Counted from the first letter of the stretch, positions 1 to 15,243 are shown. The stretch is 64,000 nt of DNA from Adiantum capillus-veneris (GCA_014529385.2 CM043956.1:93221721-93285720); one strand, 5' to 3'. Translations and numbers: made by a program. Notes: generated from the sequence alone by a model not told the origin.

Positions 1-218
1 ATCTCATGCAACTGTCGTTCAAACATGCCATCTACACGAAGCAATTGCCTACCACTCTGTGTGTGTGTGTGTGCGCCTGCCTGCATCCACTTCCGTGTTT
101 GCATCTGTATGCTTTTGTGTGGGCGTCTGTGTGTGTCATGTTTGCTTGTGCTCACTTGAGTGAATGTACTTGAGGCTCTCGTATCTTTGTCTAAGATAGC
201 ATTTTTGTTCTCTGGCAG
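1..218 (+). other. 3' part of an ABCC gene intron
   Basis: This stretch holds a short TG-repeat run (about 59-73) and no coding signal. It ends in a T-rich tract and CAG at 216-218, directly before the in-frame ABC signature exon, so it reads as the end of an intron of the ABCC gene. Confidence 0.7.
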
Positions 219-1042
219 TGAGCGATGAAGGTGAAAATTGGAGTTCAGGGCAGCGACAGCTCTTCTGCCTTGGGCGAGTTCTTTTAAAAGAGAGTAAAGT
301 CCTGGTCTTGGATGAGGCAACTGCTTCTGTTGATTCTCAAACAGACGCTGTACTTCAGAAAGTAATCAGGGAGGAATTTGTTGATTGTACAGTGATTACT
401 GTGGCGCACCGCATACCCACTGTCATCGATAGTGATATGGTCCTCGCACTTCGGGATGGTAAGTGGCTTGCTGTGACTCTAGAAATACTCACTGCATGTC
501 ACATATTTGCAATCTTGAGAGGTGTGTTTTTTCCTTTATTTGGTGGGGCAGCATCTTGCATCTTTCATTTGTGACAAAGAAGGCAAACACTTGGTTCAGA
601 TTTTTGCTATACCCATCACAGAATCTAGTGAAGCAAAATCGACAGATTTGCTTGCTTAATGTTTTGGCAGTACTAAGAAAATACTCAGAGTCTGGCCTGT
701 GGATTCGTTCATTGTAGATGTGTACCTTACTAGACTTCATCAGATGTTCCTACCTAGCACTACTCTTGAAAGTTTCATTAATAAGCTAGATTCCTATAGA
801 CTTAAGGTCTAAGGAAGCTATATGAATGGCTTAGAATACTCAGTGGAGTATATTAAAAGTTCTTCCCTTTGTTGTTTAAGTACTTTGACCAGTAAAAATA
901 TAACCGTTTTGTCTTTGCAGGAAAATTGATCGAATATGACAAACCCTCAAGACTACTGGAAGATGAGAATTCTCTGTTTGCGAGATTAGTTAAGGATTAC
1001 TGGTCACATGTTAATCATGCAGGAAAAAATAAGGCCTCTTGA
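219..1042 (+). CDS. ABC transporter C family (MRP type), C-terminal two exons
   Basis: Two exons, 219-458 and 921-1042, encode the end of the second nucleotide-binding domain of an ABCC/MRP membrane exporter. The first shows the signature loop WSSGQRQL, Walker [10 protein letters not shown]-loop ASVDSQTD and H-loop VAHR. Its donor is GTAAGT at 459 and the acceptor TTTGCAG ends at 920. The split codon restores the [11 protein letters not shown] join usual in plant ABCCs. The second exon ends at TGA 1040-1042 after a lysine-rich tail. Walker A, NBD1 and the membrane domains lie upstream of the window. ABCC proteins use ATP to move glutathione conjugates, organic anions or phytate, often into the vacuole. 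The substrate cannot be told from this fragment. The signature has SSGQ rather than the commoner SxGQ with V or G, and the motifs otherwise look functional. Confidence 0.9.
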
Positions 1043-3070
1043 ATGAACAGGTTTTGCTATCGAGGATGATTACATTCCATGAAACCTCTATGACTCTATT
1101 TGAGGTGAGAGAGATGATTTTTAAAGGTATTAATAACAGCATTACTAATTCTGACACAATATGAAATCCTGGGAGTCTCTACATATGTTTCAGCTTGGCA
1201 CATTCCATCCAGCCATGACATTGTAGCTTCCAAAATCATGCTATTATGTAAATGCGATGCTACGGATTTCGAGGCAAAGGGCATGTTGTACAATTCTGTG
1301 GAATCATTGGCTATGCACATGTAGATAGGGGCTCTACATTCTGAGATTTATCCATATTGTTGAGCTCTTATAGAGCTGATTGATCTGATCAAGGAGTCAG
1401 TTTTTTGTATTTTGAAAAACATTAACCATATAATTTGGGATCCTCTTCAATCAAGAAAGTTGCCTGAGGTGTGGATAAGTCAGTACAGGTCTTGCATTTG
1501 CACCCATGAATACTTAAGATTTTTTAAAAGACATTACGTGCCGGGGGTGAGGGGTTGGTGGGAGAGGGCTCCTCTCTTCCAATCCTTATCCTTGTCCTCC
1601 ATTGTGTATAATTAGTTCATTGCTTAGGTGTTTAAAATAGAAAGATTAGGGAAGAAGTAGCTCTTAGCTTGTTGCTACATCACCTTGCCCGAGGTGAGAT
1701 CGAAGCTTCCATCATTTCTCATCTGCTCTGCACAGTTAGGCAAAGTAGGTAAAGAAGAAGGGATCAAGATTGGGTGACACAATTAGTGTGTGTTTACATT
1801 GTGAGTTGCATATTGACTTCATGCCTTCTTTCTTGCAGGGGGGAAAATGACTTCATGCCTTCTCTCTTCCTTGCACTCAGGAGTTGTAGGGTTGCTATGC
1901 CTCTTCTCTCAAGCTCATTCCTTCCCATTTGTGTTGCTACTCTTCTTCCTCTCTTTGTGGTTTGATGAGGACTCTAAGCCATAAGCTACAACTAAATCCT
2001 CTCTAGAAAAGGCCTCACCTAAGAGGCATTGCCCACATTCGCTTGTAGTGCCATCAAGACACCATGGAGCACACCCACTAGAAGAGCAAGCAAAGATAGG
2101 CCTTTGTGCAACATAGAGAAGCTGTATGAGGAGCCTAAAAGCATGAGCCAAACGTTTTTCTTCTCTTGACTATTCATTCTGCTGTAAGGATGGAGTAGTT
2201 TCTTTTGCATTGTTAAAGTGTGGCATGCAATGTAATTTTGGATAACGAAACGTATGCCATTGTCTCTTGAGTTGTACGTACTATCCCTCTTTATCTTCTG
2301 GTGCTTGGATTGCCTTCATGGATTGTTTGTTTAGAGCGCCATATACTTCTACCCGTCCACAAGTGAAGGCTCTATACAACAACATAAGTCTCTTGCAACG
2401 ATTCTATGAATTTTGTCGCTAATTCTCTTGCTAATTAGCTCATAATTCGAGATTGTCATACAAATTGTATTTTAGTCATAAGAGGTATTGGGGCATCCAG
2501 CGAAGCTTCTAAGTGCATTTTCTAAGTGCATTTTAAACTATAACCGATTAGATCAAATCTATCTAGATAATAATTTTTTTGTTTGCAATGGTCAAAAAAT
2601 GGATTTGAGAATTTAGGCATGTGTGTATCCTTTGTCTACTTATTCTATAGTTTTGGTACGATTTGTATCTTGGTAGCTTAGTGAACTATCATGATTTGCT
2701 TACCGATGTGATGACTAGCTTTCATTGTTTAACATACAATTGAGTGTTGCACTTGAAGTAAGCAGGGTGTGTTCTCCAAGAGGTTGATAACTTCTTCGTA
2801 GCCTCCATGCACTAGCCATGACACGGATTGATAATTATGTAAGTGGTTCTTGCTATATCTACAATAAGATAAAGTGAAGCTTGGCAACCCATCCCATATT
2901 TGGAGCCGTTGTTGGAGACAAAGTGTCCTAAACTAAAGAAACTTGAGTACTTGTATATCATTGTCCATTACTTCCTCGAGGTTTATCTAGAGAAAAAATC
3001 ATCTATAAGAAATCACATAGTTGAGGAGTGTCATCTTCAACTGTGTAGAGGTGACTTGGGAGTAAGTGTA
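1043..3070. other. ABCC 3' flank and intergenic DNA, no gene seen
   Basis: Only short unrelated ORFs (none above 80 codons) occur here. I see no protein motif, RNA gene or clear polyadenylation signal. Part is presumably the ABCC 3' UTR. Confidence 0.5.
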
Positions 3071-3339
3071 CTTGTGAAGGACCTTGTAGGTTTAGATAAG
3101 GCTATTTTTGAGTGATTGATGAGTTTGACTATGTCAAGAGTATGAAAGTTGACACTCAGATAATAATAAAAAAAGTCATTGTTTGTGGACACTTTCCAAT
3201 ACCCTTGTGAAGGACCTTGTAGGTTTAGATAAGGCTATTTTTGAGTGATTGATGAGTTTGACTATGTCAGAGTATGAAAGTTGACAGTCAGATAATAAAA
3301 AAAAAGTCATTGTTTGTGGACACTTTCCAATACCCTTGT
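3071..3339. repeat. Tandem duplication, ~133 bp unit, two copies
   Basis: The unit beginning CTTGTGAAGGACCTTGTAGG at 3071 recurs at 3204 with a few substitutions and small indels. The second copy ends near 3339. No coding sense is seen. Confidence 0.85.
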
Positions 3340-3536
3340 TGGGTTTTGATTAGGAGTACATTAAGTAGTCACCAAGGTGGATTTCCAATCTATCTCACCC
3401 TAAAAAAGAATCATTACTCGAGTTATTTTTGTAAATGTAGGTTTTGAAATCCTAAGACAAGCACAAAAAGCCATAAGCAGTGTTTCCGGTCAAAAATGAT
3501 CTTAAAGGAGCTCTAGGAGCACGGGGGTAAGCTGAA

Positions 3537-3764
3537 ACTTTCTTTGAAGAAAATTTACAAACGTATGCAAAAATAGAGATTATTATCTCCTATGTAGAAT
3601 CTACATGCACATTTAATTTTTTTGGTCAAAATTACTTGAAATACACTGGAACTTTCTTTGAAGAAAAGTTACAAAGGTTTGCAAAAATAGAGATTATTAT
3701 CTCCTATGTAGAATTTACATGCATACTTGAATTTTTTGGGTCAAAATTACTTGAAATACCTTAT
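3537..3764. repeat. Tandem duplication, ~114 bp unit, two copies
   Basis: ACTTTCTTTGAAGAAAA starts at 3537 and again at 3651. Both copies contain GCAAAAATAGAGATTATTAT and end in TTACTTGAAATAC. It is a second, unrelated local duplication within 200 bp of the first. Confidence 0.85.
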
Positions 3765-4179
3765 ATAAGATGAAATTGAGCTATGGGTTAGAAAATGAGC
3801 TTGCCAAGGTGAAGTATAAGAAGTTTTGTGAAGGGTCTAAAAGTTTTGATTTTTTTCAAGTTGAAAATTGATGCCAGATTACTTTCTTCCTTCAACAACC
3901 GGTAAGATTGATAAGTATGTCAAAAAGTGATCAAAATTGTTGAGACCTGGTAACACACCTTGAGATACTTTATAATAGTTGTGTGGACCATCATAAGTTG
4001 AAAATCGTGCAGATTGGACACTAAGATAATAATCATAATTATTTCTTGTTTTTTAGAATGGCCATGAAAATTTGATGTTGTTTGGAGTAGTTGAATGCCA
4101 ATTGTACCAAATTTCTTTGAAATCCAATATTAGTTCCAGGTGTCAAGCATAATCAAAGAGTCATTCTAGCAGAATTTCA

Positions 4180-4605
4180 AAAATGGCTCAAAAAATACAC
4201 TGGATTAGGGAATCCATATGAGCACTTAGCAAGGTTCAGGCAAGTGTTGAGAGCTAAGAGGATTTTTTATTTCCGTGAGCAGTTTGAGTGATTTAGAATG
4301 ACCTTAGAGGAAAAGGACTTGATTTGATTTCAAACCATACCCCCTGGAACAATTACAGATCTAACTACGTTGGCTAAGCGACTTATTGCTGCAAACACAA
4401 TGCAATAGCACAAATCTATAACTTCAAACAAAAACAAGGAGAACTTGTGAGGGATTGTGTGAGCAAAATGAGACAACACATTGGCACATGCCTAGAATGG
4501 GAAGTGCCACTTGAAGACTGGCTTGTCTTAAACAATAGAATTAGGGGACAATTGTGAAATTTTTAATGAAGAGAGCATGGTGAGAGACACTCAAAGTGAG
4601 ATGAT
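4180..4605 (+). pseudogene. Decayed Ty3/Gypsy gag, 5' part
   Basis: A broken reading frame carries gag-like words: NPYEHLARFRQVLRAKR, FQTIPPGTITDLTTLAKRL, and, in another frame, VRDCVSKMRQHIGTCLEW. Stops and frameshifts are frequent. The frame stops at 4605, where Copia-1 begins, and picks up after it at 15249 as MIISITLAQVGPIVVVSLNA. Joining across the Copia-1 target duplication ATGAT keeps one frame. I infer that this is the left half of one old Ty3/Gypsy element. Its 5' LTR was not identified. Confidence 0.7.
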
Positions 4606-4832
4606 TGTTACCATATACATGTGGTAGTGATGTGTGTGAACACACTAGGACCGCCGGGGCATGTTTTTCCTCTTTAGGAGGTTTTTTTCCCCGTGCATTG
4701 TATATACGCCCATCACTCTAGGGCTATCTATCTTTCCATTGCACACTAAGTAACACACTCTCTATTGTGTGCCTTGAGCTTCCTTCATCTTCTCCAAGCT
4801 GTGTGTGTTTCTCTGCAACCCTAATTCCAACA
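4606..4832 (+). repeat. Copia-1 5' LTR
   Basis: 227 bp, TG...CA, matching the LTRs of Copia-2 (20452) and Copia-3 (58811 and 63773). It includes a TATATA box at 4701-4706. Confidence 0.95.
4701..4706 (+). promoter_or_regulatory. TATA-like box in Copia-1 LTR
   Basis: TATATA within GCATTGTATATACGCCC sits about 95 bp into the LTR and is conserved in most copies. It is a candidate core promoter; the start site was not determined. Confidence 0.5.
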
Positions 4833-4834
4833 AT

Positions 4835-4846
4835 TGGTATCAGAGC
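4835..4846 (+). other. Copia-1 primer binding site (tRNA-iMet)
   Basis: TGGTATCAGAGC lies two bases after the LTR. It is the standard complement of the plant initiator tRNA-Met 3' end. Confidence 0.9.
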
Positions 4847-5194
4847 AGGTCACGTCCTCCCGGGCTTAGTCGCCAGCTGCTCCAACACACGCCTGCTCAC
4901 ATTCTCCGATTTCAGTAAGCTTTGGCGAGCGTTCGTAGGTTGACAAAAATTTTGGGTCGACTCGAAGAGCTTTGTCTGCTCAGAATTTTGATTTGTGCTC
5001 ATTTCGCCCCCCGTTTCCACTACAGGCAGTATTGCACAGGCTATTTCGTCATTTTGTGTAGAATTTTTGTCAGTGCCGTTTTCTGCATAACCCGTGACAT
5101 ATAGTCTTCTACGGTTTGTGCTATATAGCACAGGTTGTTCCCGCTCCGTTTCTCCTATTTTCGGACAGTTTTCACATCAAGTGCAGCATTTACC

Positions 5195-8100
5195 ATGGCT
5201 GACAACAACAACACAAATGTGTTCAAGATGTTTGCTACTGAGGACAGGTTGGATGGGGACAACTACCCTATGTGGGCTTATATGATGCAACATGTTCTTG
5301 TGTCAAAGGGTGTCTGGAACATTGTGCAGGGCATTGATGTACGTCCTGGATCTGAGGATGTAGGCGATGTTGAGGATGTTGCAGGTCTTGCTGCAAGGAT
5401 TGCAGTTGTTAGAGTTGTTTTGCCTATGGCAGAACAAGCTCGTTGGGATGTTAAGGATGTGCAGGCTCATGCATTGATTGCGTTGTCTGTGAAAGCACCA
5501 TTGTTCCTCACATCCGTTCAGCAAAATTTGCAAAACAGGCTTGGGATATTTTAAAAGGTCTTTATGCAAGCCGCAATGAGGCTAAAATTGCTTTGCTGCG
5601 TAAAAAGCTGGAGTCGAAGATTATGCATGAGGAAGATGATATGGACACTTTCCTTGCTAGTGTCAAGGATATCAATGAGCAACTTATTTCTGCAGGTGAA
5701 GTCATTTCAGACAGTTCCCTTGTGCAGACTGTTCTTGATGCCTTACCAGATTCCTACCAGACTTTTGCTAGTACTTGGAGACTTATGACCCAAGGAAATC
5801 CTGAAGTTGTCAAGTTTGATGCATTATGCACATTGCTGTTGCAAGAGTCACTTTCTAGAAAAAAACAGGACTAGGCAGCGTGCAGTTGAACAGGCTTTTA
5901 TTGCTTCTCAAAGAAAGGGTGGTAACAGTAATGCAGCCACTTCTTATGGTTCTGCTGCGAGTGGCAAAAATTATGTTCCTAATGCTTCTGCTGGCAGCAC
6001 TTCGTCTGGCAATTCTGGTGATAAGGGCAAAAAGAAGATGCGTTGCCATTATTGTAAAGCCAATGATCACTTGATCAAGTCGTGTCCTAAGTTGAAGGGC
6101 AAAGAGGCTAAGAAGAAAAAGGGTGGTTCCACTGCAAATGCTGGTTCCACTACAAATGCAGCCATTGTCGAGTCTTCTGTGAAAGGAGATTGTAATGCTA
6201 ATGTTGATGCACAATGGGCTTTTAGCGCAGAGTGCACTTACAATCCTGTTGTCCATGATGCATGCTTGTCAGTTGCTGCAGATTCACATGTGTGGTATTT
6301 CGACAGTGGTGCTACAAAGCACATTACCTCACATCGTGAATTGTTTACTCTCTCGAGTCTGTCCCTCATGGGAATTCAGTCACTTGTGCCAACAACGCGT
6401 CTTATCAAGTTCAGGGAGTTGGAAAGATTGTGCTCACTACTGCTAATGGCAGTTCCTTCACACTTGTTGATGCACTTTATGTACCTGGGATAAAAAAGAA
6501 TCTCTTTTTTGTATCCGCACTTGCTAGACTTGGACTTGTAGTCAAATTTGTGGATGACAGATGTATAGTTCATGATCTTAGTTTTGGTGATGAAATTGTT
6601 GCATCTGGGCTTTTGTGCCGTGGGCTGTATAAGCTCACTTTGTATGATAAGTGTGGATAAAATTTTGCAAATGCTGTTGCAGATTCAAGGGCTATTTCAG
6701 ATGCAAAATTTTGGCATGCATGTTTTGGTCATCTGAATCTTGCCAGTTTGCTGCGTTTGCAGAAATCTGATACGGTTGCTTCTTTGCCGCCTCTTGAAGC
6801 ACCTGTCAAACATGTTTGTGAAGGCTGTATTTTGGGTAAGATGCAGCGTTCTAAATTTCCAAAGGATGGTTCAGTTCGGGCCACATGCAGGTTGCAGTTT
6901 GTGCATAGTGATGTTTGTGGGCCCATGCAAACTCCGTCCTTGGTCAATTACCTGTACTTCGTGACTTTCATTGATGACTACGCCAGGCATGCATGGGTCT
7001 TTCCGCTTAAAGCGAAGTCCGAAGTTTTTATGTGCTTCAAACAATTTCTGGCTATGGCTGAAAATGTCTCGAAATGTACTATGGACACCCTCCGTTCCGA
7101 TCGAGGGGGGGAGTATATGTCTCATGAATTTAATGCATTTCTGGCTAGTCGTGGGATAAAACACCAATGTACAGTGCCTTATACACTTCAGCAAAATGGT
7201 GTTGCTGAGAGGAAAAACAGGTCACTGACGGAAATGGCATGATGTATGGTCAAAAGTCAAGCTTTGCCGCATTCTTTTTGGCTTGAGGCCATTATGTGTG
7301 CCACTTATGTACATAACAGGTGTCCTACGAAAGCTTTGCAGTCTATTACTCCATATGAATCATGGCATGATAGAAAACCTTCTATTGAGAACATACGTGT
7401 TTTTGGCTGTTTGGCATATGCTTTGGTGCCACAAGTGCAGCGCAGAAAATTGGATGATAAGGCTGTCAAATGTATTTTTGTTGGTTATAGTGCCGAAAGC
7501 AAAGGTTACAGGTTGTATCATCCGCAAACAAAACGTATTCTGGTGATGTAGTGTTTGTGGAAGATTCTGTTCAGCCCTTGCTGTCATGTACTAGAGACAG
7601 TAATGTAAGCTCACAAGACATTTATGAAACTTTGTTGCCTCTTTTCAATGGTGGAAATACGAATGTAAGTTCCATTGAGGCAAATGTACAGCCTATGGGG
7701 GTTTCTGAAAATGTTTTAGATCAGCCTATTACTGATGCAGATGTACATGATGTACTTGATGAGGAAAGGGCTGAAAATGAGCAGGCTAGAGGTATGCCAA
7801 AATGGCTGGTGCACACTTTGCATGACAGTAAATTGGATGCACCTTTGTCTAGTCGTACTCGTTCAGGCTCTCACCATGCATCTTATGCATTAGATTGTTA
7901 TGCTTTGGCTGTGTCTAGCTTACATGATGTTGAGGAGCCTCTGACTTTTGATGAAGCACAAAATTCAAAAAATTGGATGGCTGCCATGCAATCAAAATAT
8001 GATGCACTTATAGAAAATGACACATGGAATTTAGGTGATTTGCCTCCTGGCAAAAATGCCATTGGTACGAAGTGGGTTTACAAGTTGAAACGCAAGTCGG

Positions 8101-9473
8101 ATGGTGAGATCGATCGCCATAAGGCTCGACTTGTTGCAAAGGGTTATGCACAGCAAAAAGGCATAGATTATGAAGAGACTTTTTCTCCCACTTGTCGTAT
8201 GACTACTGTGCGTTTTCTATGTGCATTGGCAGCTCATTTTGGTTGGGATGTACATCAATCAGACATTGTTACTGCTTTCTTGAATGGTGACATATCTGAA
8301 GAAGTTTATGTAACGCAGCCTCGCGGTTTTGTCATAAAAGGACAAGAGGACAAAGTGTGCAAATGTAACAAGGCTTTGTATGGGTTGAAGCAATCTCCTC
8401 GTGCTTGGTATGAGAAAGCTGACACTCATTTGGTCAAACAAGGCTTTCGTAACAGTCCAACAGAAAGCACATTGTATGTAAAGCGTGAGGGTGATGTACT
8501 TCTCATTGTGGTTCTTTATGTTGATGATTTGCTGATCACTGGACCAAATGAGAGACATATTGCTGAATTTAAGGCTGATTTGAATGCTACTTTCAAGATG
8601 AAAGATTTGGGTCTGTTGTACCATTATTTGGGTATACAGTTTAAGCAATGTGATGGTGGTATTGCTTTGCGTCAGAAAAGTTACATAGAGACATTGCTAT
8701 GTAAGTTTGGACTTGAGGATTGCAAACCTATTGCCACTCCCATGGAAACAGGTTTGAAGTTGAGTCTACATGATTCTGGTGATCCTGTTGATGTCAGTCT
8801 TTATCAAACTGCTGTTGGCTGCCTCATTTATGTATGCAACACGAGGCCGGATATTCAGTTTGCAGTCTCACAGGTCAACAGATTTATGCATAGCCCAGGG
8901 TCTAAGCATTGGCACGCTGTCAAGAGGATTTTCCGCTACCTTAGTGGCACTTTACATCTTGGCTTGTTTTATCCCAAGGGGAGATCATTGCCGCCAGACT
9001 TACATGCTTTTTCGGACTCAGATTGGGCTGGTTGTTTTGACACGCGAGTGTCCACAAGTGGTTTTTGTTTCATGCTTGGCAGTTCATGTATATCATGGTT
9101 GAGCAAGAAGCAACCTACTGTGGCCACTTCGAGTTGTGTGGCTGAGTATAGGGCAGTCTTCACAGCTACGGTTGAGTGTGTATGGCTCAGACGCCTTATG
9201 GCTGATTTTGGTGTTGGACAGGACACTGCCAACACTATCTACATTGACAGTCAGAGCGCATTGGCAGTTACGAGGAACCTAGTTTTTCATGCTCGCACAA
9301 AGCACATTGAGGTGCATTACCATTATGTCAGGGAGAGGCTCTCAGCAGGAGAGATCAGCTTGGCTTATGTGCCAACACAGGACAACCTTGCAAATCTTTT
9401 CACAAAGGCATTGTCTCGTGAGAAGCTTGAATCTTTCCGCAAAGCTTTGGGCTTACTCCCCTTTGTGGACCGA
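5195..9473 (+). pseudogene. Copia-1 gag-pol, disrupted
   Basis: The start is ATG 5195 (MADNNNTNVFKMF). In order I see gag, a CCHC knuckle (6043-6085), protease DSG (6302-6310), the pre-integrase zinc region (about 6700-6850), integrase (about 6890-7540, with HSDVCGPM, RSDRGGEY and NGVAERKN), RT with YVDD at 8517-8528, and RNase H (about 9000-9460, with SDSDWAGC). Compared with Copia-2 and Copia-3, there are frameshifts near 5493, 5865 (A run), 6346 and 7543 (7-bp deletion). TAA at 6658-6660 and TGA at 7240-7242 interrupt the frame. The normal terminal TGA is CGA at 9471-9473, so the frame runs on through the purine tract and LTR to 9623. From 7551 on, INT end, RT and RNase H are open. No functional polyprotein can be made from this copy as it stands. 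Confidence 0.92.
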
Positions 9474-9538
9474 TCCTATCCTCAGGGCATGGCACTTCCC
9501 TTTACTCATGTGCCAGCTCTCGTTCACCGCATCACTCC

Positions 9539-9548
9539 AGGGGGGATT
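9539..9548 (+). other. Copia-1 polypurine tract
   Basis: AGGGGGGATT directly precedes the 3' LTR TGTTACC. The same tract occurs at the same place in Copia-3. Confidence 0.8.
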
Positions 9549-9583
9549 TGTTACCATATACATGTGGTAGTGATGTGTGTGAA
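9549..9583 (+). repeat. Copia-1 3' LTR, left fragment (35 bp)
   Basis: TGTTACC...GTGTGTGAA matches LTR positions 1-35 and stops where the nested element begins. The last five bases (GTGAA) are that element's target duplication. Confidence 0.93.
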
Positions 9584-10073
9584 TGTTATGGAATTGATAT
9601 CTTATTATTTATTGCAGCTGTGACAGGTGGAAAAGGCTTGACCGAGCTAAGCTATTGTAAAAGGATATCATATTTTATGTACATTTTATTATTCAAGTGC
9701 TCTTTATGAGCTTTGGCCATTTATGACCGGCCGGCCAGTTTGTACTCACATTGACCATTGAAGAAATCTATAAATAAAATACGTTCGAGAGGGAAATGGT
9801 CACTATTGCACGGGGGGAGATTGCACCCAGTGTCCGTTTCATTCTTCTCTCCTCTCTTCTCTCCTCTCTCGTCGTGCCAGGCGTAGCACTCCGCTCTAGG
9901 AGGTGCGTCCGTGCATGTTCTCTTCCTCTCTCTCGCTTGCTATCTCTCTATGTTCACGTGCTGCTTCTATTTCGTGCTTGTGGATCTTCCAGGTATGCAA
10001 TATTTATCGTTTATGGTCTGTAGTGCACGATTCTCGGTATGTTGCAGGGTTCTCCACGCTCCCGTTTGTAGTA
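9584..10073 (+). repeat. LARD-like element 5' LTR (490 bp)
   Basis: It starts TGTTATGG and ends GTTTGTAGTA. It holds a GGCCGGCC palindrome near 9728 and a pyrimidine-rich block of TCTCC repeats around 9840-9870. Confidence 0.93.
9769..9776 (+). promoter_or_regulatory. TATA box in LARD-like LTR
   Basis: TATAAATA lies 186 bp into the LTR. The 3' LTR has TATAAATG at 14742-14749. Confidence 0.6.
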
Positions 10074-10074
10074 G

Positions 10075-10086
10075 TGGTATCAGAGC
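10075..10086 (+). other. LARD-like element primer binding site (tRNA-iMet)
   Basis: TGGTATCAGAGC follows the 5' LTR after one base. It is the same primer type as the Copia elements use. Confidence 0.88.
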
Positions 10087-13891
<3,805 letters not shown>

Positions 13892-14125
13892 TACACACAG
13901 ATCCGCCGGTTTAGGCAGTGTGTAAATGCTCATCTTGGTGTAGATGCGCCGATTTAGGCAACACCAATTATCTGTGCAGATCCGCCGATTTAGGCAGCAC
14001 ACTGACAAATTGCAAGTTCACAATGGTAAATGGAGATCCGCCGATATAGGCAGCATTAGTGTAGATTCGCTGATCTAAGCAGCACGCTCTATTGGTGTAG
14101 ATTCGCCGGTTGAGGCAACACCGAT
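13892..14125 (+). repeat. Array of six hairpin modules with shared core
   Basis: Six copies of a core close to AGATNCGCCGRTNTAGGCA start at 13899, 13942, 13978, 14034, 14063 and 14099. Each has the form outer stem, a 6-nt bulge side (AGATNC), a 3-bp inner stem, a 6-nt loop, a single A, and the outer stem again. Outer stems are 7, 7, 5, 4, 4 and 8 bp and differ in sequence: TACACAC/GTGTGTA, TTGGTGT/ACACCAA, TGTGC/GCACA, AATG/CATT (one mismatch below the core), GTGT/GCAC (one wobble), ATTGGTGT/ACACCGAT (one wobble). The inner stem is GCC/GGC in five copies and GCT/AGC in the fifth. Spacing is irregular (29-56 bp). Function unknown. Confidence 0.85.
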
Positions 14126-14556
14126 CACAAAATCATGCTGCAGTGGCTGGCCACCACTGTAATTGGTATGATTTTGTTACCCGGGTATATAATGAAAGTG
14201 ATTTGGATTTGGACTTATATTGTGGAATTGGAATTGGATTGGGATTTGGTATCTGGTGATTATTATGGCAGTGTTTATGTGATGAGACTTGACATTATGA
14301 GATTAATGATGAGTGTGACCAATAATATCCTGATTCATCAGGGTATGACATATACTGCTTATTCTAGTGGTATGGGATACTAGAATAGGTAGTATGTGGA
14401 TGATGGCAGGCATAAGCTAATGTTGTTTAGTTTCATAAATTTTTCTTTTATTATGTGATGTTTTTGACACAACATACTAATCACTGTTTTTGACAAGTAT
14501 TGTTTGCATATTTTTATCTTCGCAACTGAGGACAGTTGCTTTCCAACGGAGAGGTA
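14126..14556. other. LARD-like interior, right end with purine tract
   Basis: No gene is supported. An 82-codon frame (14135-14383) has repetitive W/I/Y-rich composition and no motif. The sequence ends AACGGAGAGGTA, a likely purine tract, just before the 3' LTR. Confidence 0.5.
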
Positions 14557-15046
14557 TGTTATGGAATTGATATCTTATTATTTATTGCAGCTGTGACAGG
14601 TGGAAAAGGCTTGACCGAGCTAAGCTATTGCAAAAGGATATCATATTTTATGTACATTTTATTATTCAAGTGCTCTTTATGAGCTTTGGCCATTTATGAC
14701 CGGCCGGCCAGTTTGTACTCACATTGACCATTGAAGAAATCTATAAATGAAATACGTGCGAGACGGAAATTGTCACTCTTGCGCGGGGGGAGATTGCACC
14801 TAGTGTCCATTTCATTCTTCTCTCCTCTCTTCTCTCCTCTCTCGCCGTGCCAGGCGTAGCACTCCGCTCTAGGAGGTGCGTCCGCGCATGTTCTCTTCCT
14901 CTCTCTCGCTTGCTGTCTCTCTATATTCACGTGCTTCTTCTATTTCGTGCTTGTGGATCTTCCAAGTATGCAATATTTATCATTTATGGTCTGTAGTGCA
15001 CGATTCTCGGTATGTTGCAGGGTTCTCCACGCTCCCGTTTGTAGTA
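14557..15046 (+). repeat. LARD-like element 3' LTR (490 bp)
   Basis: Same length as the 5' LTR, with 16 substitutions by eye. Many are C/T or G/A changes at or near CpG. Confidence 0.93.
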
Positions 15047-15051
15047 GTGAA

Positions 15052-15243
15052 CACACTAGGACCGCCGGGGCATTTTTTCCCTCTTTAGGAGGTTTTTTCT
15101 GCCGTGCATTGTATATACGCCCATCACTCTAGGGCTATCTACCTTTCCATTGCGCACTAAGTAACACACTCTCTATTGTGTGCCTTGAGCTTCCTTCGTC
15201 TTCTCCAAGCTGTGTGTGTTTCTCTGCAACCCTAATTCCAACA
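15052..15243 (+). repeat. Copia-1 3' LTR, right fragment (192 bp)
   Basis: It resumes LTR position 36 after the nested element and runs to CCAACA. 35 + 192 bp equals the intact 227 bp LTR. Confidence 0.93.

Noticed and set aside
13892-14125. CRISPR-like array or hammerhead/retrozyme
   Set aside because: Repeats are short, degenerate and irregularly spaced in a plant retroelement, and no CTGANGA...GAAA hammerhead core is visible in the modules.
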